Below, piece by piece: positions 8,412-16,295 of a stretch of 64,000 nt of DNA (position 1 is its first letter; each line of letters starts with the position of its first letter). Location of the stretch: the NCBI RefSeq assembly GCF_001618865.1, contig NZ_CP015136.1:6607001-6671000 (forward strand), in the 5' to 3' direction. The DNA is from Luteitalea pratensis (GTDB lineage Bacteria > Acidobacteriota > Vicinamibacteria > Vicinamibacterales > Vicinamibacteraceae). A model generated the notes under the pieces. It did no database searches and was not told the DNA's origin. It saw nothing but the letters and a program-made list of their open reading frames with translations. The position numbers were made by a program, and so were the translations under genes.

Positions 8412-9839
8412 ATGCATCGTGTGCAACTGCGGTTGGTGTGCGTGCTCGTCCCGTGCTGGCTCGTCGTGGCGGCCGGCGTGTGCTCGGCGCAGCAGCGTCC
8501 GGTGCCCTACCCGGACGCGCTCGAACGGATGAACGAGTCGATCGCAGCGCTGACCCGCAAGGTCTGGCCGAGCGTGGTCCAGATCGTCGTGACCAGCTAC
8601 GGGCCTCGCGATCCCCGTCCGGGTCAGACGTCGGTCGAGCTGGGGCGACAGCGTGGCGTCGGTTCCGGCTTCGTCATCGATCCCGAGGGCTACATCATGA
8701 CCAACGCGCACGTCGTCGCCAACGCGCAGCGCGTCCAGGTGTTGCTGCAGCCCGCGTCCGACGATGGGTCGATCGCGACGGCGTTGTCGACCAAGGTGAA
8801 CACCATCGAAGCGAAGATCGTCGGCATCAGCACCGAACTCGATCTCGCGTTGCTGAAAGTCGACAAGCCGCAACTACCAGCGCTGACCCTCGCCTCGTAC
8901 TCCAGCGTGCGGCAGGGCGAGACGGTGTTCGCGTTCGGCAGCCCTTCTGGGCTGACCAAGACGCTGACGCATGGGCTCATCTCGTCTGTCGCGCGCCAGA
9001 CGGACCCGGACTCGCCGCTCATCTACCTGCAGACCGACGCGCCGATCAACCCGGGCAATTCGGGCGGGCCACTCGTCAACATCCGCGGCGAGGTCGTCGG
9101 CATCAACACGTTCATTCTCTCGCCGTCTGGCGGCAGCGACGGACTCGGCTTCGCGATTCCGAGCGCGACCGTGCGCACGGCGTTCCGGCATTTCAAGCAG
9201 TACGGACAGTTGCGGCGGCAGGAAGTGGGCGTGAGCCTGCAGACGATCACCCCGGAACTGGCCGGTGGTCTCGCCCTTCCCCGCGACTCCGGGCTGATCG
9301 TGTCGGACGTCTGGCCGGGCGGGCCTGCGGAAGCGGCGGGCCTGCAGACGGGGGACATCCTCCTCTCCGTGGATGGAGAAGCGGCGGAAAACCTGCCGTC
9401 AGTCATCTACAACTTCCGGCTCCGCGACTCGACCGAAAAGGTGAAAGTGGCAGTGCTGCGCGGCACGACGGAACACACGTTCAGCGTCACTCCCGTGGAG
9501 CAGACGAGCGCGTTCGACTCCATGGCGGCGCTCGCCGATCCGGAGAAGAACCTGGTGGCCGAGCTCGGCATCCTCGGCATCGAGATCGATCCGCGGGCCG
9601 TGCCCGCGGGCAGCGGCCTGCGGGAACCGTACGGGATCGTCGTGGCTGCGCGGGCATCCGGTGCGAGGAGCGAGGTGCCGTTGGCACCAAGGGACGTCAT
9701 CCGCAGCATCAACGGCACGAAGACGTTCACGCTCTATCAATTGCGGACCGCATTGCAGGCGCTCAAGCGTGGCGCGCCCGTGACCTTGCAAGTACAGCGC
9801 GAGAGTCGGTTGGTGTACGTCGCCTTCACGTACGAGTGA
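8412..9839 (+). CDS. DegP/HtrA-type periplasmic serine protease
   Basis: A 475-residue secreted protease with two PDZ domains, expected to degrade or hold misfolded envelope proteins. The signal peptide covers residues 1 to about 27 (VVAAGVCSA-QQ). The chymotrypsin-fold triad is visible as H100 in TNAHVVA, D144 in LDLALLKV and S217 in NPGNSGGPL. PDZ1 lies around residues 270-360 (GLIVSDVWPGGPAEAAGLQ, GDILLSVDG), and a second, more divergent PDZ at about 390-470 (APRDVIRSINGTKTF). The length and layout match DegP/DegQ. The loop after the active site (ILSPSGGSDGLGFAIPS) matches the family. It is a single-gene unit facing the convergent PLP-enzyme gene. Confidence 0.92.
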   Translation: MHRVQLRLVCVLVPCWLVVAAGVCSAQQRPVPYPDALERMNESIAALTRKVWPSVVQIVVTSYGPRDPRPGQTSVELGRQRGVGSGFVIDPEGYIMTNAHVVANAQRVQVLLQPASDDGSIATALSTKVNTIEAKIVGISTELDLALLKVDKPQLPALTLASYSSVRQGETVFAFGSPSGLTKTLTHGLISSVARQTDPDSPLIYLQTDAPINPGNSGGPLVNIRGEVVGINTFILSPSGGSDGLGFAIPSATVRTAFRHFKQYGQLRRQEVGVSLQTITPELAGGLALPRDSGLIVSDVWPGGPAEAAGLQTGDILLSVDGEAAENLPSVIYNFRLRDSTEKVKVAVLRGTTEHTFSVTPVEQTSAFDSMAALADPEKNLVAELGILGIEIDPRAVPAGSGLREPYGIVVAARASGARSEVPLAPRDVIRSINGTKTFTLYQLRTALQALKRGAPVTLQVQRESRLVYVAFTYE

Positions 9840-9854
9840 GGCGGGGCGCAGGTA

Positions 9855-10817
9855 TCACGAGGTCTCGATGGTCGAGACCTCGGTCAGCGCCGAGAGCGCG
9901 GCGAGGCTGACGTTGCCGCCGCTGAGGATGGCGACTACGGGGCCCTCTCGGGCCCAGTCAGCCAACCGCGGGAGCACGCCGGCGACCGATGTCGCGCCGC
10001 TCGGTTCGATGGCAATCCTGGCGCTGTCCCACAGCAGGCGAGCCGCGTCCACGATCTGGGCGTCAGACACGGTGACGACCTCGTCGACGAACGCCTGCAC
10101 GTGCAGGAAGTTGAGCGCACCGGGCCGCACCGCCATCAGTCCGTCGGCGATGCTCTTGACCGCAGGCAGCGTGACCGGCATCCCCGCAGCGAGCGACGTC
10201 GACATCTTCGCCGCACCCTCGGGTTCGACGCCGATGACGCGAATCGACGGGTCGCTCAGCTTCACGGCCGCGGCAACCCCCGAGATCAATCCGCCGCCAC
10301 CCACGGGGGCGACGACCGTCCGCAAGCCGGGTACCTGCGCCACCAGTTCGAGGCCAGCCGTGCCCTGTCCCTCGATGATCGGCAGGGAATCGAAGGGCGG
10401 CACGATGAGCAGCCCGCGCTCGTCCGCGAGGACCTCGGCACGGGCCTGCCGGTGCACCGTCGTGGTGCCGGCAAACTGCACCTCGGCTCCCCATCGGCGA
10501 GCGCCGTCGACCTTCACGGCCGGCGCCGTCTCCGGCATCACGATGACGGCCGGAATGCCGAAGCGCTGAGCAGCAAAGGCCACCGCCTGGCCATGATTGC
10601 CCGACGAATATGTGACGACACCGCGGCTGCGCTGCGCCTCGGTCAGGCGGGCGAGGTAGTTGTAGGCACCGCGGATCTTGAAGGCGCCGATCGGCTGCAT
10701 CTGCTCGCACTTGACGTGCAGCGGCAGCAACGGCGCCAGGTCGAGCACCGGTGTGCGTCGGGCAATGCCTTCGATACGAAGGGCGGCAGCGCGGATGCCC
10801 TCGAGTGTCGCGAGCAC
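9855..10817 (-). CDS. Threonine/serine dehydratase-type PLP enzyme
   Basis: A 320-residue fold-type II PLP enzyme related to threonine dehydratase and serine racemase. The Schiff-base lysine is K47 in GAFKIRGAYN; the phosphate/carboxylate loop is SSGNHGQAVA; the PLP-phosphate glycine loop is PVGGGGLISG; a late LSGGN motif completes the fold. No C-terminal ACT regulatory domain is present, so it resembles catabolic dehydratases or racemases. The start is taken as GTG at 10817. It directly abuts the stop codon of the M28 peptidase gene (10820-10822), and a gaaagggg ribosome-binding site sits upstream inside that gene. A longer frame exists upstream but would overlap the peptidase. Peptidase plus amino-acid dehydratase suggests amino-acid catabolism. 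Confidence 0.85.
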   Translation of the reverse strand: MLATLEGIRAAALRIEGIARRTPVLDLAPLLPLHVKCEQMQPIGAFKIRGAYNYLARLTEAQRSRGVVTYSSGNHGQAVAFAAQRFGIPAVIVMPETAPAVKVDGARRWGAEVQFAGTTTVHRQARAEVLADERGLLIVPPFDSLPIIEGQGTAGLELVAQVPGLRTVVAPVGGGGLISGVAAAVKLSDPSIRVIGVEPEGAAKMSTSLAAGMPVTLPAVKSIADGLMAVRPGALNFLHVQAFVDEVVTVSDAQIVDAARLLWDSARIAIEPSGATSVAGVLPRLADWAREGPVVAILSGGNVSLAALSALTEVSTIETS

Positions 10818-10819
10818 GA

Positions 10820-12511
10820 CTAGTTGGCCCCTTTCTTCGCGCGCGGCTGCGCGAACTGGTCGCCGGGCTTGTAGGCCGGCATCCGTGGCAGTGCCGCGAT
10901 CCGCCATCCAAGTTCGGCCAGCAACTGGGTGTCCTCCACCGCGCCGGTCCAGTCCCAGTCGGGCGAAATTTCGTCGGACGGCTGGTGGTAGCGCGTCGCG
11001 TTGTACGCCTCCGAGATCTCGCGAGCCTTTGCCGCGCGCGGACCGCGGAAGCCGGATGCGTCGCCGAGTGTCAGCGAGAACGCGGGCACGCCGGCCTTGG
11101 CAAGCGGGAAGTGATCTGATCTGAAGAAGTAGCCGCGCTCCGGGTGCTCGTCCACGCCCGGCGCACGCTTCTGCTGCCGCGCGACCTCCTCGACCAGGCC
11201 GAACGCATCGGTCCGATCCGCACCGAGCAGCACGAACGTGGAGGACGAACCGTAGACGTTCATGCTGTCCATGTTCAGGTTCGCGGCGATGCGATCGATG
11301 GGGAACGGCGCGTGCTGCGCGAAGTATTCGGAGCCGAGCAGGCCGCGCTCCTCCGCCGTCGGCGCGAGGAAGTACACCGTGCGTCCGGGACGGACGCTGG
11401 CGGCCGCATAGGTCCGGGCGAGTTCGAGCAGGGCGGCAACGCCGGACGCGTTGTCGCGGGCGCCGTTCCAGATCCCGTCAGATCCGTCGCTCGTCTCGCG
11501 ACGACCCATGTGGTCGTAGTGTGAGGAAAAGACGATCGCTTCGTCCGTGCGCTGGCCCGGGAACTTCGCGATCACGTTCGGCGACGTCTTGCGCACCGTT
11601 TTCTGCTGTACGCGCAGGGACACCGTCACTCCGAGTGGCACGGCCCTGGCGCCTCGCGTCAGCGCACGCTTTCGCAACGCTGCCAGGTCGTGGCCGCCGA
11701 TCGCCGCAAGCGCTGTCGAGGCGTCCTCGGTCAGCCAGGCCTTCAGTTGCAGCGCCGGTGTGCCCGGTGCCGAGGGCACGAACACTTGCTCGCCGACGGT
11801 GGTCGACAGCACGACGCCGAACGGGTAGGTCGCCGACGCGTCCGTGTGGATGAGGATGGCGCCGGCCGCACCCTGCCGCAGCGCTTCCTCGTACTTGTAC
11901 GTCCAGCGGCCGTAATACGTGAGCGCCTTGCCGCCGAACAGCGCCGGCTCGGTGGGTGTGGCTGGCGGGTCGTTGACCATGGCCATCACCACCTTGCCCT
12001 TCACGTCGGCGCCAGCGTAGTCGTTCCAGTCGAACTCGGGGGCCACGATGCCATGCCCCACGAACACGACCTCGGCATCCAGTGACACCGACGCCGCATC
12101 CACCGAGGCCAGCAGCGACAGGTCCTTGCCCATCGTGAAGGCGCGCGTTCCGCCCGAGCCCCTGGCCTCGAGCGTCGTGGCGTCGCGATCGACGGTGGCC
12201 TCGACGATCGGCACCGGCTGGTACCAGGTGCCGTCCTTGGCGCCCGGCTCGAGGCCGAGTAGCGCGAACTGCGTCGCGATGTATCGTGCGGCGAGATCGC
12301 CACCTCGCGAACCGGGCGCACGCCCTTCGTACAGATCGTCGGCGAGCAGCGTCGCATGCGCGACGATTCGTGCGGCGCTGACCGACGCAAGATCGAGCCC
12401 GCTCGCCGCCGGCGCCTGGGCCGCCGGACGCAACGCGAGCGGCGCCAGCACCATCACTGCGACCACACTCGCGGCGGCAGCCGCGGTTCTCCACGCGATG
12501 ACACGAAACAT
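10820..12511 (-). CDS. Secreted M28 family zinc aminopeptidase with PA domain
   Basis: A 563-residue secreted metallopeptidase. The signal peptide spans residues 1 to about 32 (a hydrophobic AAAAASVVAVMVLAP core). A protease-associated domain follows (roughly 140-290, with VVFVGHGIVAPEFDWNDY and KGKVVMAMVNDPP), then the M28 catalytic domain. Metal and catalytic residues are visible: H and D in SSHYDHMG near 330, D in GARDNASGVAALLE near 352, Glu-Glu in PTAEERGLLGSEYF near 384, and H in the late YHQPSDE. The ATG at 12511 is chosen because it immediately precedes a good signal sequence. The open frame continues about 185 codons further upstream, but that extension runs through the neighbouring membrane-protein gene and a repeat tract. 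It is probably co-transcribed with the PLP enzyme downstream. Confidence 0.9.
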   Translation of the reverse strand: MFRVIAWRTAAAAASVVAVMVLAPLALRPAAQAPAASGLDLASVSAARIVAHATLLADDLYEGRAPGSRGGDLAARYIATQFALLGLEPGAKDGTWYQPVPIVEATVDRDATTLEARGSGGTRAFTMGKDLSLLASVDAASVSLDAEVVFVGHGIVAPEFDWNDYAGADVKGKVVMAMVNDPPATPTEPALFGGKALTYYGRWTYKYEEALRQGAAGAILIHTDASATYPFGVVLSTTVGEQVFVPSAPGTPALQLKAWLTEDASTALAAIGGHDLAALRKRALTRGARAVPLGVTVSLRVQQKTVRKTSPNVIAKFPGQRTDEAIVFSSHYDHMGRRETSDGSDGIWNGARDNASGVAALLELARTYAAASVRPGRTVYFLAPTAEERGLLGSEYFAQHAPFPIDRIAANLNMDSMNVYGSSSTFVLLGADRTDAFGLVEEVARQQKRAPGVDEHPERGYFFRSDHFPLAKAGVPAFSLTLGDASGFRGPRAAKAREISEAYNATRYHQPSDEISPDWDWTGAVEDTQLLAELGWRIAALPRMPAYKPGDQFAQPRAKKGAN

Positions 12512-12567
12512 GTCGTGATTGTACGAGAGCGAAGAGTTGGGGGCTCCGGCCTTCGGCGTTCGGGACG

Positions 12568-12593
12568 TGGGAGTCGGGAGTCGGGAGTGGGGA
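12568..12593. repeat. gggagtc array (F family)
   Basis: Three tandem gggagtc-type seven-base units lie in the 95-base spacer between the membrane-protein gene and the M28 peptidase gene. Similar words are at 20453-20472, 43989-44019 (inside a gene), 56412-56444 and 57639-57688. Confidence 0.75.
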
Positions 12594-12606
12594 GGCTTGA
12601 GGCGGG

Positions 12607-13029
12607 TCAGCCTTCCTTCGACAGACCGACGGTTGGCGGTGATGGTCGCCAGGTTGCCGGGCTGCGGAAAGCGTCGCGATGCAGCGCGGGAATCGCTGCA
12701 GCAAGAAGCATGGCGGCGGCAAGTGTCATCGCGTGGATACGCGCCGTCGGGGCGTGGAGTCGCAGCAGGACGGCCTCCAACGCCAGGAGCCCGGCCACAC
12801 CGACGATGGTCAGAACGAAGACGCCCTTCCAGACCCATGCCCGGCCGATTGGGCGCGAGGATAGATACCCGACGACCCCGACAGCGATGACAATGGCTCC
12901 GAGCAGGGGCCCATACCGGCTCAGCAGACCGCCGGAGTCCTTCACGACCTTCTCCGCGGTCCGACCGAAACCCAATGCAAGCACGCTGAGAATGTAGAGC
13001 GACCAGAATGCTCGGCGGGTAGGTGTCAT
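12607..13029 (-). CDS. Small four-helix membrane protein, unknown function
   Basis: A 140-residue integral membrane protein with about four predicted transmembrane helices: around residues 9-22, 38-56, 68-88 and 97-114 (for example GPLLGAIVIAVGVVGYL and GVFVLTIVGVAGLLALEAVLL). The ATG at 13029 follows an aaggag ribosome-binding site at good spacing. The C-terminal 25 residues are soluble and proline-rich. I recognise no family. It lies upstream of, and in the same orientation as, the M28 peptidase gene, but a repeat-bearing spacer separates them. Confidence 0.65.
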   Translation of the reverse strand: MTPTRRAFWSLYILSVLALGFGRTAEKVVKDSGGLLSRYGPLLGAIVIAVGVVGYLSSRPIGRAWVWKGVFVLTIVGVAGLLALEAVLLRLHAPTARIHAMTLAAAMLLAAAIPALHRDAFRSPATWRPSPPTVGLSKEG

Positions 13030-13102
13030 GTGGCTCCTTGCAAGAGTACGGTGTCATGCGAGGCACGATGATGACGACGCCGACGTCAGGCGCCTGGTGC
13101 AG

Positions 13103-13130
13103 GCGGTAAGCGTTAAGCGTTAAGCGTTAG
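13103..13130. repeat. taagcgt/ttaggcg array (C family)
   Basis: Three to four copies of the seven-base unit taagcgt end 10 bases before the ATG at 13141. The same word in its ttaggcg form lies immediately upstream of the start codons at 20710 and 43745, and near gene ends at 55212 and 57841. Confidence 0.8.
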
Positions 13131-13140
13131 ACTCTCCTCG

Positions 13141-13791
13141 ATGCGTCTCGCCTGCCGTGCCCTGTTAGCCGTGAGTGTCTGCTTACTTGTCTGTCCCGCT
13201 GGCGCATTGGCACAGCCGGCCACACTCCCTGGCCCCTTCGTGCTCGACGCGCGTGGCGCATTCAGTACGGTCGGGCGCTCCGAGGAACTGGCTGCCCCGA
13301 GGGGCCTGACTTCCGGTGAGTTGCCCAAGAAGGTGCTGGGGCTGGACGTGGGAGCACATTTCTACCCGCTGCGGCGCAAGGTGACCGTGGGCCTGGGCGC
13401 GTCACTGTTGATGGTCGGGGGCACCCAGACGCCTGGTCCGCCGGAAGAAGGCGCCGTCGACGCGCCGGTCACGCCCGGCGAGTTCCGGGTCCGCGCCATC
13501 GTGCCGCAGGTGTCGCTGAACTTCGGGTCAGGCCGCGGCTGGAGCTATCTCGGGGGAGGGCTGGGGTTCTCGCAGATGAAGGCCGGCCGGGCCGAGTCGG
13601 ATCTCGAGTACAGCCCACAGCTGCTGACGCTCAACGTCGGCGGCGGCGCCCGCTGGTTCGTCAGCGAGCATATCGCCTTCAACATCGAAGGCCGCTACTA
13701 CCGCCTTGCCGCGAAGGACCTCGAAGCCGGCTACGTCGGCAACCCGGTCGTGACGATGTTCGTGCTCGCCGCGGGGCTCAGCTTCAAATAG
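13141..13791 (+). CDS. Putative outer-membrane beta-barrel protein
   Basis: A 216-residue secreted protein. The signal peptide spans residues 1-24 (LLAVSVCLLVCPAGALA). The remainder alternates polar and hydrophobic residues in short strands, with turns such as GSGRGWSYLGGGLGFS and GGGARWFVSEHIAFNIEGRYY, and ends in GLSFK. The aromatic C-terminal strand and the pattern 'IAFNIEGRYYR' are typical of OmpW/OmpA-type eight-stranded barrels in the outer membrane. No specific function can be assigned. It is convergent with the epimerase-like gene across a 30-base palindrome, and C-family repeats sit just upstream of its start. Confidence 0.7.
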   Translation: MRLACRALLAVSVCLLVCPAGALAQPATLPGPFVLDARGAFSTVGRSEELAAPRGLTSGELPKKVLGLDVGAHFYPLRRKVTVGLGASLLMVGGTQTPGPPEEGAVDAPVTPGEFRVRAIVPQVSLNFGSGRGWSYLGGGLGFSQMKAGRAESDLEYSPQLLTLNVGGGARWFVSEHIAFNIEGRYYRLAAKDLEAGYVGNPVVTMFVLAAGLSFK

Positions 13792-13823
13792 GAGGCGAGG
13801 ACGGAATCCCTGCCTCGCCTCAC

Positions 13824-13853
13824 GTAGGCTGCAGGCTGCAGCCTGTAGCCTAC
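13824..13853. repeat. 30-base palindrome between convergent genes (D family)
   Basis: The near-perfect inverted repeat gtaggctgcaggctg / cagcctgtagcctac (one mismatch) sits exactly between two convergent stop codons, ending one base before the stop of the 13854-14789 gene. It could act as a bidirectional transcription end, but there is no T-run. It belongs to the widespread cctgcag/ggctgcag repeat family. Confidence 0.75.
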
Positions 13854-14789
13854 CTACGAGTCGTGGTGTTCCTGTTCCTGTCGCGCCAGGCGCCCGCGGC
13901 GCAACTCCTCGAACAACCGCGGGATGTTGCCCGACACCGATCGCAGCGACGGGGCCCAGCCGAGGGCGTGCGCCCGCGGGCTCCGCACGCGCTGGTCGAG
14001 CGCGAGTGCGTCGGCGTACGCGCCCGTCTTGGCGCGCGCCTCGGCCAGGGGCACGAACCGGATGTCCGGCGGATGCGGCCGATGCGCCGCGATGGCGTCG
14101 GCGATGGTCCGGACCTGTTCGTCCGCCTCGTCGGTGCCATGGAACACGCCGCGGCCGTCCTTGCTCGCGAGCACACGCACGTAGAGGTCGGCCAGGTCGC
14201 GGTCGTACACCAGCGGCCAGTGGTTCTCACCGGACCCGACGATACGCATCAGCCCGTTTTCAGCCGACGCAAGCATATCGGCGACGATGCCGCGAGCGCC
14301 GCCGTAGACGATCCCGGGACGGATCACGGCAGTTCGGAGCTGAGCAGTGGCAGCGGAGAGCACCAACTGCTCATGGGCGGGACGCCACGCGGCGAGGCCC
14401 GTCGGAGCCAGGGGCGCCGATTCGTCGGCCGGCTCAGGCGTGGCGCCGAGGACCCAGATGACCGACGTATAGATCAGGGACGCGGGCCCACGCTCGCCGG
14501 CATGGCGTGCCAGGTCGATGAGTGCGTCGAGGGCGATACGTTCGATCTCGACGCTCTTGGCCGACGTCTCGAAGCCCGCGTGGATGAAGCCGTCGCAGGT
14601 GGAGGCCTGCTGGCGCCACATGTTCGGGTTCCCGAGCGTGCCGACGGCGGTGTCGATTCCGCGATCCGCCAGACGGCGGGCCTTCTCCTGGTGGCGCACC
14701 AGCGCCACGACGTCGTGCGACGCGCGTTGCAGCGCGTCGACCACCGCTGTCCCCACGTAGCCGGTGGCTCCGGTCACGAACACTCGCAT
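13854..14789 (-). CDS. Atypical extended SDR (epimerase-like)
   Basis: A 311-residue NAD(P)-binding protein. The N-terminus MRVFVTGATGYVGTAV carries the extended-SDR GxxGxxG motif at residues 7-13, and the serine region YTSVIWVLG is near residue 108. Where classical members carry YxxxK, this protein reads AWRPAHEQLVL, so the catalytic tyrosine seems to be absent. This suggests an atypical SDR with altered or no redox activity, such as NmrA-like or sensor-type members. VIRPGIVYGGARG and WPLVYDRDLADLYV match the C-terminal half of the family. It is convergent with the outer-membrane barrel gene. Confidence 0.8.
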   Translation of the reverse strand: MRVFVTGATGYVGTAVVDALQRASHDVVALVRHQEKARRLADRGIDTAVGTLGNPNMWRQQASTCDGFIHAGFETSAKSVEIERIALDALIDLARHAGERGPASLIYTSVIWVLGATPEPADESAPLAPTGLAAWRPAHEQLVLSAATAQLRTAVIRPGIVYGGARGIVADMLASAENGLMRIVGSGENHWPLVYDRDLADLYVRVLASKDGRGVFHGTDEADEQVRTIADAIAAHRPHPPDIRFVPLAEARAKTGAYADALALDQRVRSPRAHALGWAPSLRSVSGNIPRLFEELRRGRLARQEQEHHDS

Positions 14790-14929
14790 ACGAGTTGTCG
14801 CCTTCCTGTCCCTGCCCCCGGCGTGGACGCGCGGGGTGCGCCAGCCCCGCCGGGGACGTCATTCTAGCCCGCTTCCTGCCAGCGGACGCCCGCGGCACCC
14901 AATCGGCAGATAATTCCGTTTCGAGCCGT

Positions 14930-16270
14930 TCAGATGTTCCAGAGGCTGCGATCGTCGTAGCACGTGATCATTCCGTCGGTACTCACCTTGAGCACCGCGC
15001 CGAACCGGCCCGCCGTCTGGGCCGCCGTCGTCCGTGCCCCTTCCGAGACCCAGGCGTCGGTGCCCTCCCCGTGCGGATGCATCAGGATGGCACCAGCCGC
15101 GATGAGGCAGCCCCGCGTATCGACAACGGTCGCGCCGTCGAGGCTGGCCAGCGCCATCAGCACCGTCTCGTCGACATCCGCGAGCGTGCGACCCCGCAGC
15201 AGATAGTGCAACGGGCGCCTGAGCCCCTCGCTGTCGCCGCGGGCGGGTGCCGGGCGGTCGAGGCGATCGATGGGCGCAACGAGCGAGCCTGCCGCCCCCG
15301 CATCGCGCAGCACGACCAGCAGGGCCCCCTGGCGCGCGTCGGCCATGTCGAGTGCGCACTGGAACAGCTTTTCGGCGATGGGCCGGGATCCAACCGCCTG
15401 CAGCCACTGCACGTACTTGGCCTCGACGTCGAGCAGGTGCCACTCGGCATTGCGGAAGGTGAAGACGAGAGCCCCCTCGGCAAACACCTTGATCTCATGC
15501 GATGGGCTCAACACGATACAGGTGTCGCGGGTGCCCAACGTGGCCGCGGCATGCTGCCGGTAGGCCGACGGGCACGGCGACGTGATCGCCATCATGGGGT
15601 GGATTTCCCTGGCCCGGTGCGTGATGTCGATGATGTCCAGGAGCAGGCCGTCCTCACCGATGAGGAACACGGTGCGGACGCCGTCACAGAGCCGATAGAA
15701 GCTCTTGACGGCCGTGAGCGGCTGACCGTACGACCGCGCGGCCTGATGCCGAGGATGCGGAGCGTCGTCTCCGAGCACGAGCACGCCCGACGAGATGGCG
15801 TGGCTCTCGTAACTGGACAGCGCGGCGACCCGCAGCACCTCGATGCAGTTGGCAAGCCGATCGGCCCGGTTGCGCTCGGTGCCGGCGCGGTACGGCCGGC
15901 GGTCGAGGAACGCCCCGACGTAGCGGTCCTCGATCAGGCCCTGGAACAGGTCGGCACGGGTCGCGAGCACGGACGGATCGAGGATGCTCTGGTAGCGCGC
16001 CGAGAGCACCTCGCCGATGGCCCGCGCGACCCGCAGTTCGTGCGCCGTGAACGGCTGTGCACGCGGCACGTGCAGGATGTGCCGGGTGCCGAACCAGCAC
16101 AGCACGAGCTCGCACGGATCGTCGGTGGGCTGCATCGACAGCGTGGAGATCGACGAATCGGTGAGCGACGCCTCGAGTTCGAGTGTCGCTCGCGCCAGGA
16201 AGCGCTTGAGCGCGCTCTGGAGGAGACTGTCGTACAGCGCGCTCGCGGCGAAGGCCGGCGGGAGTGCCAT
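14930..16270 (-). CDS. DAC-like (DisA_N-type) domain protein with sensor region
   Basis: A 446-residue soluble protein. The C-terminal ~120 residues resemble a diadenylate cyclase (DAC/DisA_N) domain: the ATP-binding DGA motif is at D378-G379-A380 (LASLDGATVVDTRG), followed by GCLIAAGAIL and FGAVLKVSTDGMI. The second catalytic motif, GTRHRAA in active cyclases, reads GARTTAA here (R413 kept, the following His and Arg replaced by Thr). This suggests weak, altered or lost cyclase activity. The N-terminal ~320 residues may be a sensor region of the DACNV type, known to be fused to DAC domains; I recall the family but could not confirm it. Its ATG is 25 bases from the divergent start of the AMP-ligase fusion gene. 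No c-di-AMP phosphodiesterase gene is visible here. Confidence 0.65.
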   Translation of the reverse strand: MALPPAFAASALYDSLLQSALKRFLARATLELEASLTDSSISTLSMQPTDDPCELVLCWFGTRHILHVPRAQPFTAHELRVARAIGEVLSARYQSILDPSVLATRADLFQGLIEDRYVGAFLDRRPYRAGTERNRADRLANCIEVLRVAALSSYESHAISSGVLVLGDDAPHPRHQAARSYGQPLTAVKSFYRLCDGVRTVFLIGEDGLLLDIIDITHRAREIHPMMAITSPCPSAYRQHAAATLGTRDTCIVLSPSHEIKVFAEGALVFTFRNAEWHLLDVEAKYVQWLQAVGSRPIAEKLFQCALDMADARQGALLVVLRDAGAAGSLVAPIDRLDRPAPARGDSEGLRRPLHYLLRGRTLADVDETVLMALASLDGATVVDTRGCLIAAGAILMHPHGEGTDAWVSEGARTTAAQTAGRFGAVLKVSTDGMITCYDDRSLWNI

Positions 16271-16295
16271 GAGGTCCCGCTATCATAAGCGGCTC

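Noticed and set aside
12512..13066. Upstream extension of the M28 peptidase frame
   Set aside because: It runs through a repeat tract and the membrane-protein gene; the internal ATG at 12511 starts a good signal peptide.
16017..16295. N-terminal extension of the AMP-ligase fusion
   Set aside because: The extension overlaps the divergent DAC-like gene on the other strand and has no domain content; the ligase fold starts after ATG 16296.
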